Shown piece by piece: positions 1-6,983 of a stretch of 10,634 bases of DNA (position 1 is the stretch's first letter; each line of letters begins with the position of its first letter). Position numbers and translations under genes: made by a program. The stretch comes from Syntrophomonadaceae bacterium (GTDB lineage: Bacteria > Bacillota > Syntrophomonadia > Syntrophomonadales > Syntrophomonadaceae), in assembly GCA_031265005.1 (NCBI GenBank), contig JAISDD010000062.1, positions 1 through 10,634 on the forward strand. Reading direction: 5' to 3'. The notes under the pieces are model-generated. The model made no database searches, was not told the origin of the DNA, and saw nothing but the letters and a program-made list of their open reading frames with translations.

Positions 1-73
1 GTATAACAGTATACGGAAAAACTAAAACTCCGCGTAAAGGCAGCATTGGTATTTCTTTTAATTCACCATACAT
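1..73 (-). CDS. lon: Lon protease, N-terminal fragment (cut by window edge)
   Basis: Not a full gene here: only the first 24 codons lie in the window. The reverse strand reads M-Y-G-E-L-K-E-I-P followed by MLPLRGVLVFPYTVI, which matches the start of the Lon substrate-binding (LAN) domain; B. subtilis LonA has PLLPLRGLLVYP at the same place. Lon is a cytosolic ATP-dependent serine protease that degrades misfolded and some regulatory proteins. The start at 73 is supported by an AGGAGG nine bases upstream; an internal ATG at codon 10 has no such site. Its place after tig-clpP-clpX is the usual Firmicute order, which strengthens a call based on a short sequence. A terminator separates it from clpX, so it probably has its own promoter. 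The AAA+ and protease domains lie outside the window. Confidence 0.88.
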   Translation of the reverse strand, partial: MYGELKEIPMLPLRGVLVFPYTVI

Positions 74-82
74 AGTAACTGT

Positions 83-88
83 CCTCCT
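83..88 (-). promoter_or_regulatory. Shine-Dalgarno site of lon
   Basis: A full AGGAGG on the reverse strand, nine bases before the ATG at 73. It fixes the lon start although almost all of the gene is outside the window. Confidence 0.85.
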
Positions 89-98
89 AAGTGCATTT

Positions 99-127
99 AT
101 TGTACTATATGACACATATCAGCGCAA
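99..127 (-). promoter_or_regulatory. Candidate sigma-A promoter of lon
   Basis: The reverse strand has TTGCGC (122-127), a 17-base spacer and TACAAT (99-104), about 20 bases upstream of the Shine-Dalgarno site. The -10 box matches consensus at 5 of 6 positions but the -35 at only 3 of 6. A TATAAT also occurs further upstream in this AT-rich gap, without a good -35. A promoter is expected here because a terminator closes the clpX transcript upstream. No CIRCE element or CtsR heptad repeat is visible in the gap. Confidence 0.35.
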
Positions 128-248
128 TAAGTTGTTTAGATAAATCGGTTATAAAACTTGCGTTTTATTATATTATAAGCTTTGAATTTGAAAATATTTT
201 TTTATTATTCCCCACCGCGTTCACATACACCAAGAAAAAAATCCCACT

Positions 249-273
249 AAAAAAGGCAGCTGCCACTGCCTTT
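249..273 (-). terminator. Intrinsic terminator downstream of clpX
   Basis: The reverse strand forms an 8-bp perfect stem (AAAGGCAG / CTGCCTTT) with a 6-base loop, ending in a run of six T. It starts about 55 bases after the clpX stop codon and marks the end of the clpX transcript, before lon. Confidence 0.85.
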
Positions 274-328
274 CTTTTCTTCCAATGTTTTTCAAATGCA
301 ATTTTCCGTATTTTCCAGCCTGAAAAAA

Positions 329-1579
329 TCAATTGATTTTTCTGCGCGCTTCCATAGTGACCAGCAGCGGTTTTTCTTTTTTCAGGACCACTTCTTTAGT
401 AATCAGCACTTTGGTAACATCAATGCGCGAGGGAATATCATACATAACTTCCAGCATAATATCTTCCAGTATGGCCCTCAAGCCGCGAGCTCCCGTATTT
501 CTCCTCAAAGCTTCCTCAGAGACAGCAAATAAAGCGTCTTCGGTAAACTCAAGGTCTACTCCATCTAAGCTGAAAAGCTTTTTGTATTGCTTTACCAAAG
601 CGTTCTTAGGCTCGGTCAAAATTTTGACCAGCGCTTCAACATTTAACGTATTCAAAGTTACTACTATCGGAACTCTTCCTACAAATTCCGGAATCAAACC
701 AAATCTCAGCAAGTCCTGCGGCAATACCATGTTCAAAATTTCGCCGATCTTTTTTTCTTCCTTGCCTTGAATCTCAGCTCCAAATCCCATGATCTTTTGT
801 CTGACCCTGCTCTGTATTATTTTGTCAATACCTTCAAAAGCTCCTCCGCAAATAAAAAGAATATTACTGGTATCGATCTGTATAAATTCCTGATGCGGAT
901 GTTTTCTGCCGCCTTGGGGCGGAACGCTGGCTACAGTTCCTTCTAATATTTTTAATAACGCCTGTTGAACTCCTTCGCCGGAAACATCTCTGGTTATACT
1001 CGGATTATCGGTCTTTCTGGCAATTTTATCGATTTCGTCAATATAAACCATGCCTTTTTCCGCTTTTTCAATATCAAAATCCGCGGCTTGAATGAGTTTA
1101 AGAAGGATATTTTCGACGTCTTCCCCCACATAACCGGCTTCAGTCAAAGAAGTAGCGTCAGCAATAGCAAACGGTACATTCAAAATTTTGGCTAAGGTTT
1201 GCGCTAAAAGAGTCTTCCCGCTGCCAGTTGGCCCCAGCATCATTATATTAGATTTTTGAAGCTCTACATCATCTGCTTTCAACCCTACGTTAATCCGTTT
1301 ATAATGATTATAAACCGCCACTGAAAGGGATTGTTTGGCTTTTTCCTGACCGATTACGTAATCGTCCAGTATGCGTTTTATTTCACGCGGTTTCGGTATT
1401 TCCCCCAACTCAAACCCAAAATCATCCGCGATCTCTTCTTCTATAATCTCATTGCATAGTTCAATACATTCGTCACAAATGTAGACCCCCGGTCCAGCAA
1501 CCAATTTTTTTACCTGTTCTTGAGTTTTGCCGCAAAAAGAACATTTAAGCTGTCCTTTTTCATCGCCGTATTTGTGCAT
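329..1579 (-). CDS. clpX: ATP-dependent Clp protease ATP-binding subunit ClpX
   Basis: ClpX is the hexameric AAA+ unfoldase that recognises tagged or regulatory proteins in the cytosol and feeds them to ClpP. The 416-residue length is normal for the family. The N-terminal zinc-binding domain has Cys13, Cys16, Cys35 and Cys38 (CSFC and CDEC). The AAA+ core has Walker A GPTGSGKT at 116-123, the pore loop GYVG at 149-152, Walker B with D181-E182 and the RKH pore loop at 225-227. The sensor-2 region has the NTGARGLR signature. The loop that docks on ClpP reads MGF at 264-266, where IGF or LGF is usual; this is conservative and ClpP docking is still expected. AGAGGTGAG lies just before the start codon. 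The gene follows clpP by 23 bases on the same strand, so the two are very likely co-transcribed, and a terminator follows. The call is secure. Confidence 0.98.
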   Translation of the reverse strand: MHKYGDEKGQLKCSFCGKTQEQVKKLVAGPGVYICDECIELCNEIIEEEIADDFGFELGEIPKPREIKRILDDYVIGQEKAKQSLSVAVYNHYKRINVGLKADDVELQKSNIMMLGPTGSGKTLLAQTLAKILNVPFAIADATSLTEAGYVGEDVENILLKLIQAADFDIEKAEKGMVYIDEIDKIARKTDNPSITRDVSGEGVQQALLKILEGTVASVPPQGGRKHPHQEFIQIDTSNILFICGGAFEGIDKIIQSRVRQKIMGFGAEIQGKEEKKIGEILNMVLPQDLLRFGLIPEFVGRVPIVVTLNTLNVEALVKILTEPKNALVKQYKKLFSLDGVDLEFTEDALFAVSEEALRRNTGARGLRAILEDIMLEVMYDIPSRIDVTKVLITKEVVLKKEKPLLVTMEARRKIN

Positions 1580-1602
1580 AATCTCACCTCTTTAGCATCA
1601 GA

Positions 1603-2211
1603 CTATTTCTTTTTATTGTTCTTGTTGACCTGTCCCATAACTTCATCAATTATGCCATATTCTTTGGCTTCTTCCGCCGACATATAAAAATCTCTTTCAG
1701 TATCGGATTGTATTTTAGACAATTTTTGTCCGGTCCTTTCAGACAGGATTTTATTGATAGATTCCCTGACTTTCAAAATATGCTTAGCGTGTATTTCAAT
1801 ATCCGTCGCCTGGCCTTGTGTTCCTCCTGACGGCTGATGGATCATAACCTCGGCGTTAGGCAGGGCAAAACGCTTGCCTTTCTGCCCCGCCGCCAGCAGG
1901 AAAGAACCCATACTGGCCGCTAAACCCACGCATATGGTTGATATATCCGATTTCACATGCTGCATAGTGTCATAGATAGCCATACCCGCACTAACCGACC
2001 CGCCGGGACTGTTAATGTATAATGAAATATCTTTATCCGGGTCTTCAGCTTCCAAAAACAACAACTGGGCGATTACCAAATTCGCTACCCCATCGTCAAT
2101 AGCGCTGCCTAAAAAAACAATACGGTCTTTTAATAAACGGGAGTATATATCATAAGATCTTTCTCCGCGATTTGTTTGCTCAACGACCATTGGGACTAAA
2201 TATGACATCAT
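1603..2211 (-). CDS. clpP: ATP-dependent Clp protease proteolytic subunit ClpP
   Basis: ClpP is the tetradecameric cytosolic serine peptidase that works with ClpX (and ClpC-type partners where present). The 202 residues match the family length. The catalytic triad is intact: Ser100 in GLAASMGSF, His125 in MIHQPSGG and Asp174 in TERDF, with the same spacing as in E. coli and B. subtilis ClpP. The handle region with [14 protein letters not shown] is also present. The N-terminus ([20 protein letters not shown]) is typical of Firmicute ClpP. The chosen start is the first of two adjacent ATG codons, nine bases after AAAGGAG; the second ATG is equally possible and would shorten the protein by one residue. 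It lies between tig (56 bases upstream) and clpX (23 bases downstream), all in one direction. Confidence 0.98.
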   Translation of the reverse strand: MMSYLVPMVVEQTNRGERSYDIYSRLLKDRIVFLGSAIDDGVANLVIAQLLFLEAEDPDKDISLYINSPGGSVSAGMAIYDTMQHVKSDISTICVGLAASMGSFLLAAGQKGKRFALPNAEVMIHQPSGGTQGQATDIEIHAKHILKVRESINKILSERTGQKLSKIQSDTERDFYMSAEEAKEYGIIDEVMGQVNKNNKKK

Positions 2212-2267
2212 AAGTTTTTGCTCCTTTGCCTGTAATTATCGATATTTTTTACTTGATACCCTATATA

Positions 2268-3647
2268 TTATTCAGAACTCTTCATTTCTGTCTCAACTAA
2301 TGTTTCGCCGGTTTTAACATCCGGCTCCAACGCCCCTTCTTCGCTGGGGATTTCTTCCTCAGTTACTACAGCGTTTTCCACTAAATAATCGATAGCTTTA
2401 TTAATACAGATACTCATCCGAACGTTATCCGTACTGGAAGCCAGTATTTCCTTGGCTGTATCAGCGGGAATATTAGCTTCTCCCGCAATATCATTAACAT
2501 ATTTCTCTAATTCTTCATCATCTGCTTCAAAACCTTTTTCTTCCGCAATCTTTTCCAGCATAAAATCGGTTCGTACATTCAACTCCGCTTCCGGCCAGAC
2601 ATTTTTATAAAACTCTTCTTCCGAGCTGTTGCTGAATTCAAAATACTGCTCTAAAGTAATGCCTTGCAGAGCCATAGATTGCTGTAATTGCTGGAGCATT
2701 TTTTTTGTACGCTCGTCGACCACCGCGTCAGGAAGAATCATTTCGCAATCGTCAACCGCTTTTTTTAGAACTTCGCTTTTAATCATTTCCCGCTTTCTGG
2801 CGGTTAGCTGCTGTTCCGCTTTTTCACGGACATCGGCTCTCATTTCCTCCAGGGTATCGAATTCGCTTACTTCCTGGGCAAACTCATCATTCAATTCTCT
2901 GAGTTGTTTATGTTCGATTTTATTGAGCGTCACTTTAAAAACAGCTTTTTTATCCGCTAATTCTTGGTTATGGTATTTAGGCGGAAAATAAACTTCCAAA
3001 TCTTTCTTTTCGCCTTTGCGCAGCCCTATTAATTGGTCTTCGAACCCCGGTATAAATGAATTGGAGCCCAATACTAAAGTGTAACCATCAGCTTTTCCGC
3101 CCTCAAAAGGCTCATCGTTCACAAAACCTTCAAAATCTATATTCACCTTATCGTTATATTCCGCCGGCTCATCTTCCGCTCTTTCCGCCAAAAGCGCGTA
3201 TCTGCCCTGTATATCGTTCAACGCGTTCTCAATATCTCCCTCCAGTAATTCCAGTTTAGGGATGGTGACATCGATTTCTTCAATTTTGCCCAAAGTAACT
3301 TCCGGTTTGACAGGTACTCTGGCACTGAAACTAAAAGTCTTGTCAATAATATCATCTTCTGGAAAATCAAATTCCGGCTGAGCGATAGGAGTTATATCCA
3401 ATTGGGTCAAGGCTTTTTCATATGCGTCAGGCACAATCACTTCTAAAGCGTCACTGTAAAAAATTTCTTTCCCGTAATGAGCGGTCAGTATCGCCCGGGG
3501 GGCTTTTCCTTTACGAAATCCGGGAACATTCAGTTTTTTTACAATTTTTTTGTAAGCCTGATTCATGCCCTGCTCAACAGCAGTTTCGTCCACCGTTATC
3601 TCTATGTAAGCCTCGCTATTTTCAACCTTCATTAATTTAGCTTCCAT
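2268..3647 (-). CDS. tig: Trigger factor, ribosome-associated chaperone and peptidyl-prolyl isomerase
   Basis: Trigger factor binds ribosomal protein L23 at the tunnel exit and shelters nascent chains. From the chosen start the protein has 459 residues, slightly longer than the usual 430 or so. The N-terminal domain carries the ribosome-docking signature GFRKGKAP at 43-50. An FKBP-type isomerase domain follows at about 155-240, with FEGFVNDEPFEGG and LGSNSFIPGFEDQLIGL. The rest is the helical C-terminal chaperone domain, ending in an acidic tail rich in Glu and Ser. The frame is open ten codons further upstream, to 3677, but AGGAGG lies only six bases before the ATG at 3647, so that start is preferred. 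The gene heads the tig-clpP-clpX cluster. Confidence 0.97.
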   Translation of the reverse strand: MEAKLMKVENSEAYIEITVDETAVEQGMNQAYKKIVKKLNVPGFRKGKAPRAILTAHYGKEIFYSDALEVIVPDAYEKALTQLDITPIAQPEFDFPEDDIIDKTFSFSARVPVKPEVTLGKIEEIDVTIPKLELLEGDIENALNDIQGRYALLAERAEDEPAEYNDKVNIDFEGFVNDEPFEGGKADGYTLVLGSNSFIPGFEDQLIGLRKGEKKDLEVYFPPKYHNQELADKKAVFKVTLNKIEHKQLRELNDEFAQEVSEFDTLEEMRADVREKAEQQLTARKREMIKSEVLKKAVDDCEMILPDAVVDERTKKMLQQLQQSMALQGITLEQYFEFSNSSEEEFYKNVWPEAELNVRTDFMLEKIAEEKGFEADDEELEKYVNDIAGEANIPADTAKEILASSTDNVRMSICINKAIDYLVENAVVTEEEIPSEEGALEPDVKTGETLVETEMKSSE

Positions 3648-3653
3648 GATGAT

Positions 3654-3659
3654 CCTCCT
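3654..3659 (-). promoter_or_regulatory. Shine-Dalgarno site that sets the tig start
   Basis: AGGAGG on the reverse strand, six bases before the ATG at 3647. It lies inside the longer open frame that begins at 3677, so that upstream ATG is unlikely to be used. Confidence 0.85.
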
Positions 3660-3726
3660 AAAAATTAATATTGCCAATCGTTCATTAACTGCCGCCGCGC
3701 CATCCGTAAATTATTAACTTCTACTT

Positions 3727-3756
3727 ATCGTATTCATAAGGACAAACGAAATTCAA
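3727..3756 (-). promoter_or_regulatory. Weak candidate promoter of tig
   Basis: TTGAAT (3751-3756), an 18-base spacer and TACGAT (3727-3732) on the reverse strand, each box matching consensus at 4 of 6 positions. It would give a leader of roughly 75 bases. A promoter is expected between the tRNA terminator and tig, but this is only the best match seen by eye. Confidence 0.28.
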
Positions 3757-3887
3757 ACCAGCGGCAGGCCCTTTAAAAATAAAGCGGCATATTTTTTCGC
3801 TGGTATACCTGTCAGCAAAATACTATCCTCACGCCCAAATCAATACTCTCTGGATTTTTCCCCATATTCTTTAATATTATAAATTAT

Positions 3888-3920
3888 AAAAAAACATAAA
3901 CCCCGGCAAAACGGCCGAGG
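3888..3920 (-). terminator. Intrinsic terminator of the tRNA-Gly transcript
   Basis: The reverse strand forms a 7-bp stem (CCTCGGC / GCCGGGG, with one T-G wobble) and a 6-base loop. It is followed after a few bases by a run of seven T. It begins 12 bases after the CCA end of the tRNA, so the tRNA is probably a single-gene transcript. Confidence 0.8.
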
Positions 3921-3931
3921 TATAAATTCAC

Positions 3932-4006
3932 TGGAGCGGAAGACGAGATTCGAACTCGCGACCCTCGCCTTGGCAAGGCGATGCTCTACCACTGAGCCAC
4001 TTCCGC
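3932..4006 (-). tRNA. tRNA-Gly (anticodon GCC), CCA encoded
   Basis: 75 bases that fold as a full cloverleaf. The acceptor is GCGGAAG / CTTCCGC, with T as discriminator and an encoded CCA. The D arm has stems GCTC / GAGC. The anticodon arm has stems TCGCC / GGCGA around loop TTGCCAA, which gives anticodon GCC and so glycine for GGC/GGU codons. The T arm has stem GCGAG / CTCGT with the TTCGAAT loop. It has its own promoter upstream and terminator downstream. Confidence 0.96.
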
Positions 4007-4029
4007 GCGAGATTGTTCTTACTTTTAGA

Positions 4030-4058
4030 ATGATATTAATTATCTCTATGAAAGTCAA
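4030..4058 (-). promoter_or_regulatory. Sigma-A promoter of tRNA-Gly
   Basis: TTGACT (4053-4058), a 17-base spacer and TATCAT (4030-4035) on the reverse strand; each box matches consensus at 5 of 6 positions. It ends 23 bases before the mature 5' end of the tRNA, leaving a short leader for RNase P to remove. Confidence 0.75.
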
Positions 4059-4195
4059 GTGGTAAAGTGAAATTCTATTAATAAAAATATTAAAATTTTT
4101 CTAAACATAATTTTTTAGAGTTAACAAATCTTGCCAAAAGTATTTGCCATTTTATACCTAATTTAGTATATCCGTTCTCCTAATATTTATTACCG

Positions 4196-5554
4196 TCATT
4201 CGTGCCAATTCATCAAGGAAGATACTTCCTGGGTTTTGAGGTAGCAGCTGCCGGGGGCTATCGCTTTTAACTCCAAAAAAGCGTTACGCGCTCTATCAAT
4301 TTGATTATTTTTATAATATATTTTACCTAAAAAATATAAGCTGTCGTCATAATAATTGGAATCCGGGAACTCGTACAAATACATATTATAATATTTTTCG
4401 GCCGCGTCATAATCCCCGCTCAAATAATTAACACGCGCTAAATAATAAAGAGCTTCCCGGTTTAAATAGTCCGCCGATTTTAAAGCCACTACCGACTGTA
4501 AATTTTCTTTGGCCAAATCCCATTTCCGGTTCCTGTACGCCTGCATCCCCTTATAATACAATGTCTCCTTCTCGGCCCAAGAAATATTATCATACCGCGC
4601 GGCTTCCGTCACTGAAACAGCCGCGGGAACTGTTCTATAAACCGCAGCGGACATCACCTCAAGCGCTTCTTTTGTATCTCTGTCTTCATACGGATAATTC
4701 CCAAACTTAGACTTCCCGTCTTCGTTTTCATCCCCCGCCGCGGTGTCAGCGCTTGACGTCCAGGCGCCTGACGGCTGAAAATTTTCATTCGCAGCTGCGG
4801 CTTCGGCTTTCAAATCAGCGTTACTATTTTCTGTTGCTGCCGGCGGCGCGGTTTTTAACCTTGAATCAACCACGGAAAACTTACCGGTAAAAGAATCTTT
4901 ATATTGAAAAAGCAGCGCAAAGCCTAATAAACAAACGGCTACTACGAGCTTTTTATGATTTTTACGATAAGAAGCATCGGGACTACCCGAAAAATCCTGG
5001 CTTTTCTCCAATATTTCATATTCTGCTTCTTCTGTTAAAACAGGCTCGGCAAAGGTCCCCAAATAATCCATTAACAAAGGATTGGCCCTATCTATCTCCA
5101 AGCCTTTTCTCCAAACTTTGAACGCGTTACTTTCATCGCCGCAAGCCAGATAACTTATCCCTAACAGCTGATAAACCGCGATGATCCCTTCCTTTTCTTC
5201 CAGCAGAGCTTTTAAAATAACCAGCGCTTGCTCATAATTTTTATTCTCGATGTATTCCACGGATAATGTGAACCTTTTCAGCCACGCTTGAAAAGCCGGG
5301 CTGTAAAATTCCGTTAAACGCATATGGGCTTTAACATTGCCCGGGTCCATGTTTAAAGTTTTTTTCCATAATGCTTCCGCTTTATGAAAATCCCCTATGA
5401 CAAATTCACAATGCGCTTCATGATTGAAAAACCTGACGTCTTCAACCTCAGCGGCATCAGTTAATCTTTCCAAAGCCCTGCTAATCTCATGTCCCTTAAT
5501 CAGATCTTTGATACTGCTGATCATACCGATATTTCTTCCCGCAATATTTTCCAT
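4196..5554 (-). CDS. TPR-repeat protein with one central membrane span
   Basis: No named family is recognised with certainty. The 452-residue protein has three parts. Residues 1-175 are helical with TPR-like repeats (for example near 57-70 and 126-160). A single hydrophobic span, KLVVAVCLLGFALLFQY, lies at 202-218 after basic residues (RKNHKK). Then comes an Ala/Asn/Glu/Asp-rich, probably disordered linker at about 235-295. The C-terminal block at 330-435 has clear TPRs of the YbgF/CpoB/BamD kind, with YYLARVNYLSGDYDAAEKYY and YFLGKIYYKNNQIDRA. The positive-inside rule suggests that the first block is cytosolic and the second outside. AAGGAA lies nine bases before the ATG at 5554; a second ATG ten codons in is possible. 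It is divergent from an L,D-transpeptidase, so a cell-envelope scaffolding role is a reasonable inference, not shown. No strong terminator follows it. Confidence 0.85.
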   Translation of the reverse strand: MENIAGRNIGMISSIKDLIKGHEISRALERLTDAAEVEDVRFFNHEAHCEFVIGDFHKAEALWKKTLNMDPGNVKAHMRLTEFYSPAFQAWLKRFTLSVEYIENKNYEQALVILKALLEEKEGIIAVYQLLGISYLACGDESNAFKVWRKGLEIDRANPLLMDYLGTFAEPVLTEEAEYEILEKSQDFSGSPDASYRKNHKKLVVAVCLLGFALLFQYKDSFTGKFSVVDSRLKTAPPAATENSNADLKAEAAAANENFQPSGAWTSSADTAAGDENEDGKSKFGNYPYEDRDTKEALEVMSAAVYRTVPAAVSVTEAARYDNISWAEKETLYYKGMQAYRNRKWDLAKENLQSVVALKSADYLNREALYYLARVNYLSGDYDAAEKYYNMYLYEFPDSNYYDDSLYFLGKIYYKNNQIDRARNAFLELKAIAPGSCYLKTQEVSSLMNWHE

Positions 5555-5638
5555 ATCGCAACATTCCTTCCAATATATGTTATTATTTATTTCTGCGCGG
5601 GGCTCATGATATCCTGCTTATGCTTGGGGATTTTTTCC

Positions 5639-5668
5639 TTGAATTTTTTCGTTGTTTTCTCATATTTT
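5639..5668 (+). promoter_or_regulatory. Weak candidate promoter of the L,D-transpeptidase
   Basis: TTGAAT (5639-5644), an 18-base spacer and TATTTT (5663-5668), both 4 of 6 matches, 29 bases before the preferred ATG at 5698. If real, it would exclude the longer open frame starting at 5620, because that ATG would lie upstream of the transcript. Confidence 0.28.
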
Positions 5669-5697
5669 TTAATAATGCTACAGCGGGGGGTGGTTAC

Positions 5698-6543
5698 ATG
5701 CTTTACAGCAGCAGGTTTTTATATTTGCACGACCCGCCTTTAAGCGGCCCTGACGTAAAATCACTGCAAGAGCGGCTTAAACAGCAAGGTTTTTATAACT
5801 GTACCCCGGATGGAATTTTTGGAAAAAGCACCGCCGAGGCCCTCAGGGAATTTCAAAAAGTACGCCTGTTAACCGTTGACGGGGTGAGCGACCCTTCAGT
5901 ATGGTCTGAATTGGAGTTATTTTCCGGTTACGCGAAAGACCTCCGCGCAGCCGGGAAAGCCTTGCCCCGCATAACTGTCGATATAGATAAAAGAAAACTA
6001 TGTTACGCTTCGGCGGATAATAATAAGACCTATGCCGTCGGAGTAGGAAGAGCGCGCACTCCCAGCCCTCTCGGTCATTGGACTATTATCGAAAAAGCGC
6101 CGGACCCTGGCGGTCCTTTCGGGTCATGCTGGATGCGTTTAAGCGTACCCTGGGGAGGCTATGGCATTCATGGCACCGACAATCCGCAATCGATCGGCAA
6201 AGCTTACAGCCACGGCTGTATTCGCTTACAAAACCCCGACGCTCTCGAACTTTATAATATGACCCCCATAGGTACTCACGCAACTATCATAGGAAAATCT
6301 TACAACGGCAAAGTTTTGGGCAAAGGGGATGCAGGCGCCGCCGTTCGGTATCTTCAGCGTTCTTTAAAAACCCTCGGTTATTATAAATATCATATTGACG
6401 GTAAATTTAACGGCAAAACCGAAAGAGCGGTCAGGGATTTTCAAAAAAATTCCGGCATAAACCCTGATGGCCTGGTAGGAAATCAGACTTACATTGCTTT
6501 ACAGAAAGCTTTAGCTATAAAACGCGGAGAGATCAGGCCTTGA
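5698..6543 (+). CDS. L,D-transpeptidase (YkuD) flanked by two peptidoglycan-binding domains
   Basis: Predicted to make 3-3 peptidoglycan cross-links or otherwise exchange stem-peptide ends with a catalytic cysteine. Residues 17-75 form a PG_binding_1 domain (DVKSLQERLKQQGFY, then DGIFGKSTAEALREFQK). Residues 91-199 form the YkuD domain with His158 in GIHGTD and the active site SHGCIRL at 171-177 (His172, Cys174). A second PG_binding_1 domain occupies 208-272 (DGKFNGKTERAVRDFQK). From this ATG the protein has 281 residues and starts directly with the R-x-L-x-L-x-x-P-x-x-G-x-DV lead-in seen before such domains, so no signal peptide is visible. A G-rich GGGGTGG lies just before the ATG. The frame is open back to 5620 and would add a hydrophobic stretch, but that start has no ribosome site. 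The gene is divergent from the TPR membrane protein and converges on the NusG-II gene. Confidence 0.93.
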   Translation: MLYSSRFLYLHDPPLSGPDVKSLQERLKQQGFYNCTPDGIFGKSTAEALREFQKVRLLTVDGVSDPSVWSELELFSGYAKDLRAAGKALPRITVDIDKRKLCYASADNNKTYAVGVGRARTPSPLGHWTIIEKAPDPGGPFGSCWMRLSVPWGGYGIHGTDNPQSIGKAYSHGCIRLQNPDALELYNMTPIGTHATIIGKSYNGKVLGKGDAGAAVRYLQRSLKTLGYYKYHIDGKFNGKTERAVRDFQKNSGINPDGLVGNQTYIALQKALAIKRGEIRP

Positions 6544-6553
6544 GCGGTAAATG

Positions 6554-6566
6554 CCCGCCCGGCGGG
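6554..6566. repeat. GC-rich inverted repeat between convergent genes
   Basis: CCCGCCCGGCGGG, a 13-base inverted repeat with 6-base arms around one central base, in the 38-base gap between the stop codons of the L,D-transpeptidase and the NusG-II gene. It could form a tight hairpin (5-bp stem, 3-base loop). No T-run follows on either strand, so it is not a classical terminator. It may still slow polymerase from both sides. Confidence 0.5.
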
Positions 6567-6581
6567 TAAAAGGGAATTATA

Positions 6582-6983
6582 TCAGCGGACCAGTACGTCC
6601 ACCTCTTCTTCCCCGGCGGCGTCTTCAATGGAAATTATTATTTTCTGCGGCAAACAAATGATAGGATTATATTTGTGACTGATCCACCCCTGATGAACAC
6701 AAAGTTTATCCGGGCATTGGGCTGACAGCATCCTCGCTTTCCCGCCTTCGATTTCTACTACGTATTCACCGGCCATCCCCGTAAAATACAGTTGTTTTTT
6801 TTCCTGCCCTTCTCCCGCGGGCAGCAGCGTTTCATAAATGATCACGTTTTCCTGCTTGATAATCAGTCTTCTGGGGGGCGAGGACGCCGCGTCCGATATC
6901 ATCATCCTGTTATTAGCCCAGATTAACAGTAAAGAGGCGCTTAAAAGCAGCATCAAAAATACCGGTATCCACTTTTTGTTCAT
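6582..6983 (-). CDS. NusG domain II-containing membrane-anchored protein (EetA-like)
   Basis: 133 residues: an N-terminal signal anchor or uncleaved signal peptide (about 5-23, WIPVFLMLLLSASLLLIWA), then one extracytoplasmic NusG-domain-II-like beta domain. It has the family pattern of Cys90 (CPDKLC), Cys95, the GWI motif and Cys110 (IICLP). This family, despite its name, is not the transcription factor NusG; in Listeria the EetA protein of the extracellular electron transfer locus is of this kind. Its biochemical role is not established; the three cysteines suggest redox or structural disulfide chemistry (inference). The chosen start gives a four-base ATGA overlap with the upstream Gx gene, pointing to translational coupling; an ATG at 6995 would add four residues but has a poorer ribosome site. 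It is the last gene of the ecf operon. Confidence 0.88.
   Translation of the reverse strand: MNKKWIPVFLMLLLSASLLLIWANNRMMISDAASSPPRRLIIKQENVIIYETLLPAGEGQEKKQLYFTGMAGEYVVEIEGGKARMLSAQCPDKLCVHQGWISHKYNPIICLPQKIIISIEDAAGEEEVDVLVR

Noticed and set aside
91..336. Plus-strand open frames at 91-336 and 296-532
   Set aside because: They run through the AT-rich lon-clpX gap, the terminator and the antisense of clpX, with no ribosome site or family resemblance.
614..629. Perfect palindrome GGTCAAAATTTTGACC, whose arms resemble the CtsR heptad GGTCAAA
   Set aside because: It lies inside clpX and encodes conserved residues (V-K-I-L-T before EPKNAL). CtsR sites are direct repeats near promoters, so this is most likely coincidence.
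2629..2991. Plus-strand open frames antisense to tig, clpX, ecfA1 and ecfA2
   Set aside because: Low-complexity shadows of strongly supported genes on the other strand, with no ribosome sites or known domains.
3648..3677. Ten-codon N-terminal extension of trigger factor
   Set aside because: The AGGAGG six bases before the ATG at 3647 lies within the extension, and the shorter protein starts as trigger factors normally do.
3840..4058. A 72-residue reverse-strand open frame with VVEHRLAKARVASSNLVFRSS
   Set aside because: It is a translation through the tRNA-Gly gene and its promoter; such peptides are a known annotation artefact.
4085..4115. AT-only hairpin (AAAAAT / ATTTTT) downstream of the TPR gene
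   Set aside because: The stem has no G-C pairs and would be too weak for a terminator; such pairings are expected in AT-rich spacer DNA.
4131..4152. Short direct repeat TTGCCA / TTTGCCA after the TPR gene
   Set aside because: Only two copies of six bases in AT-rich DNA, with no associated feature.
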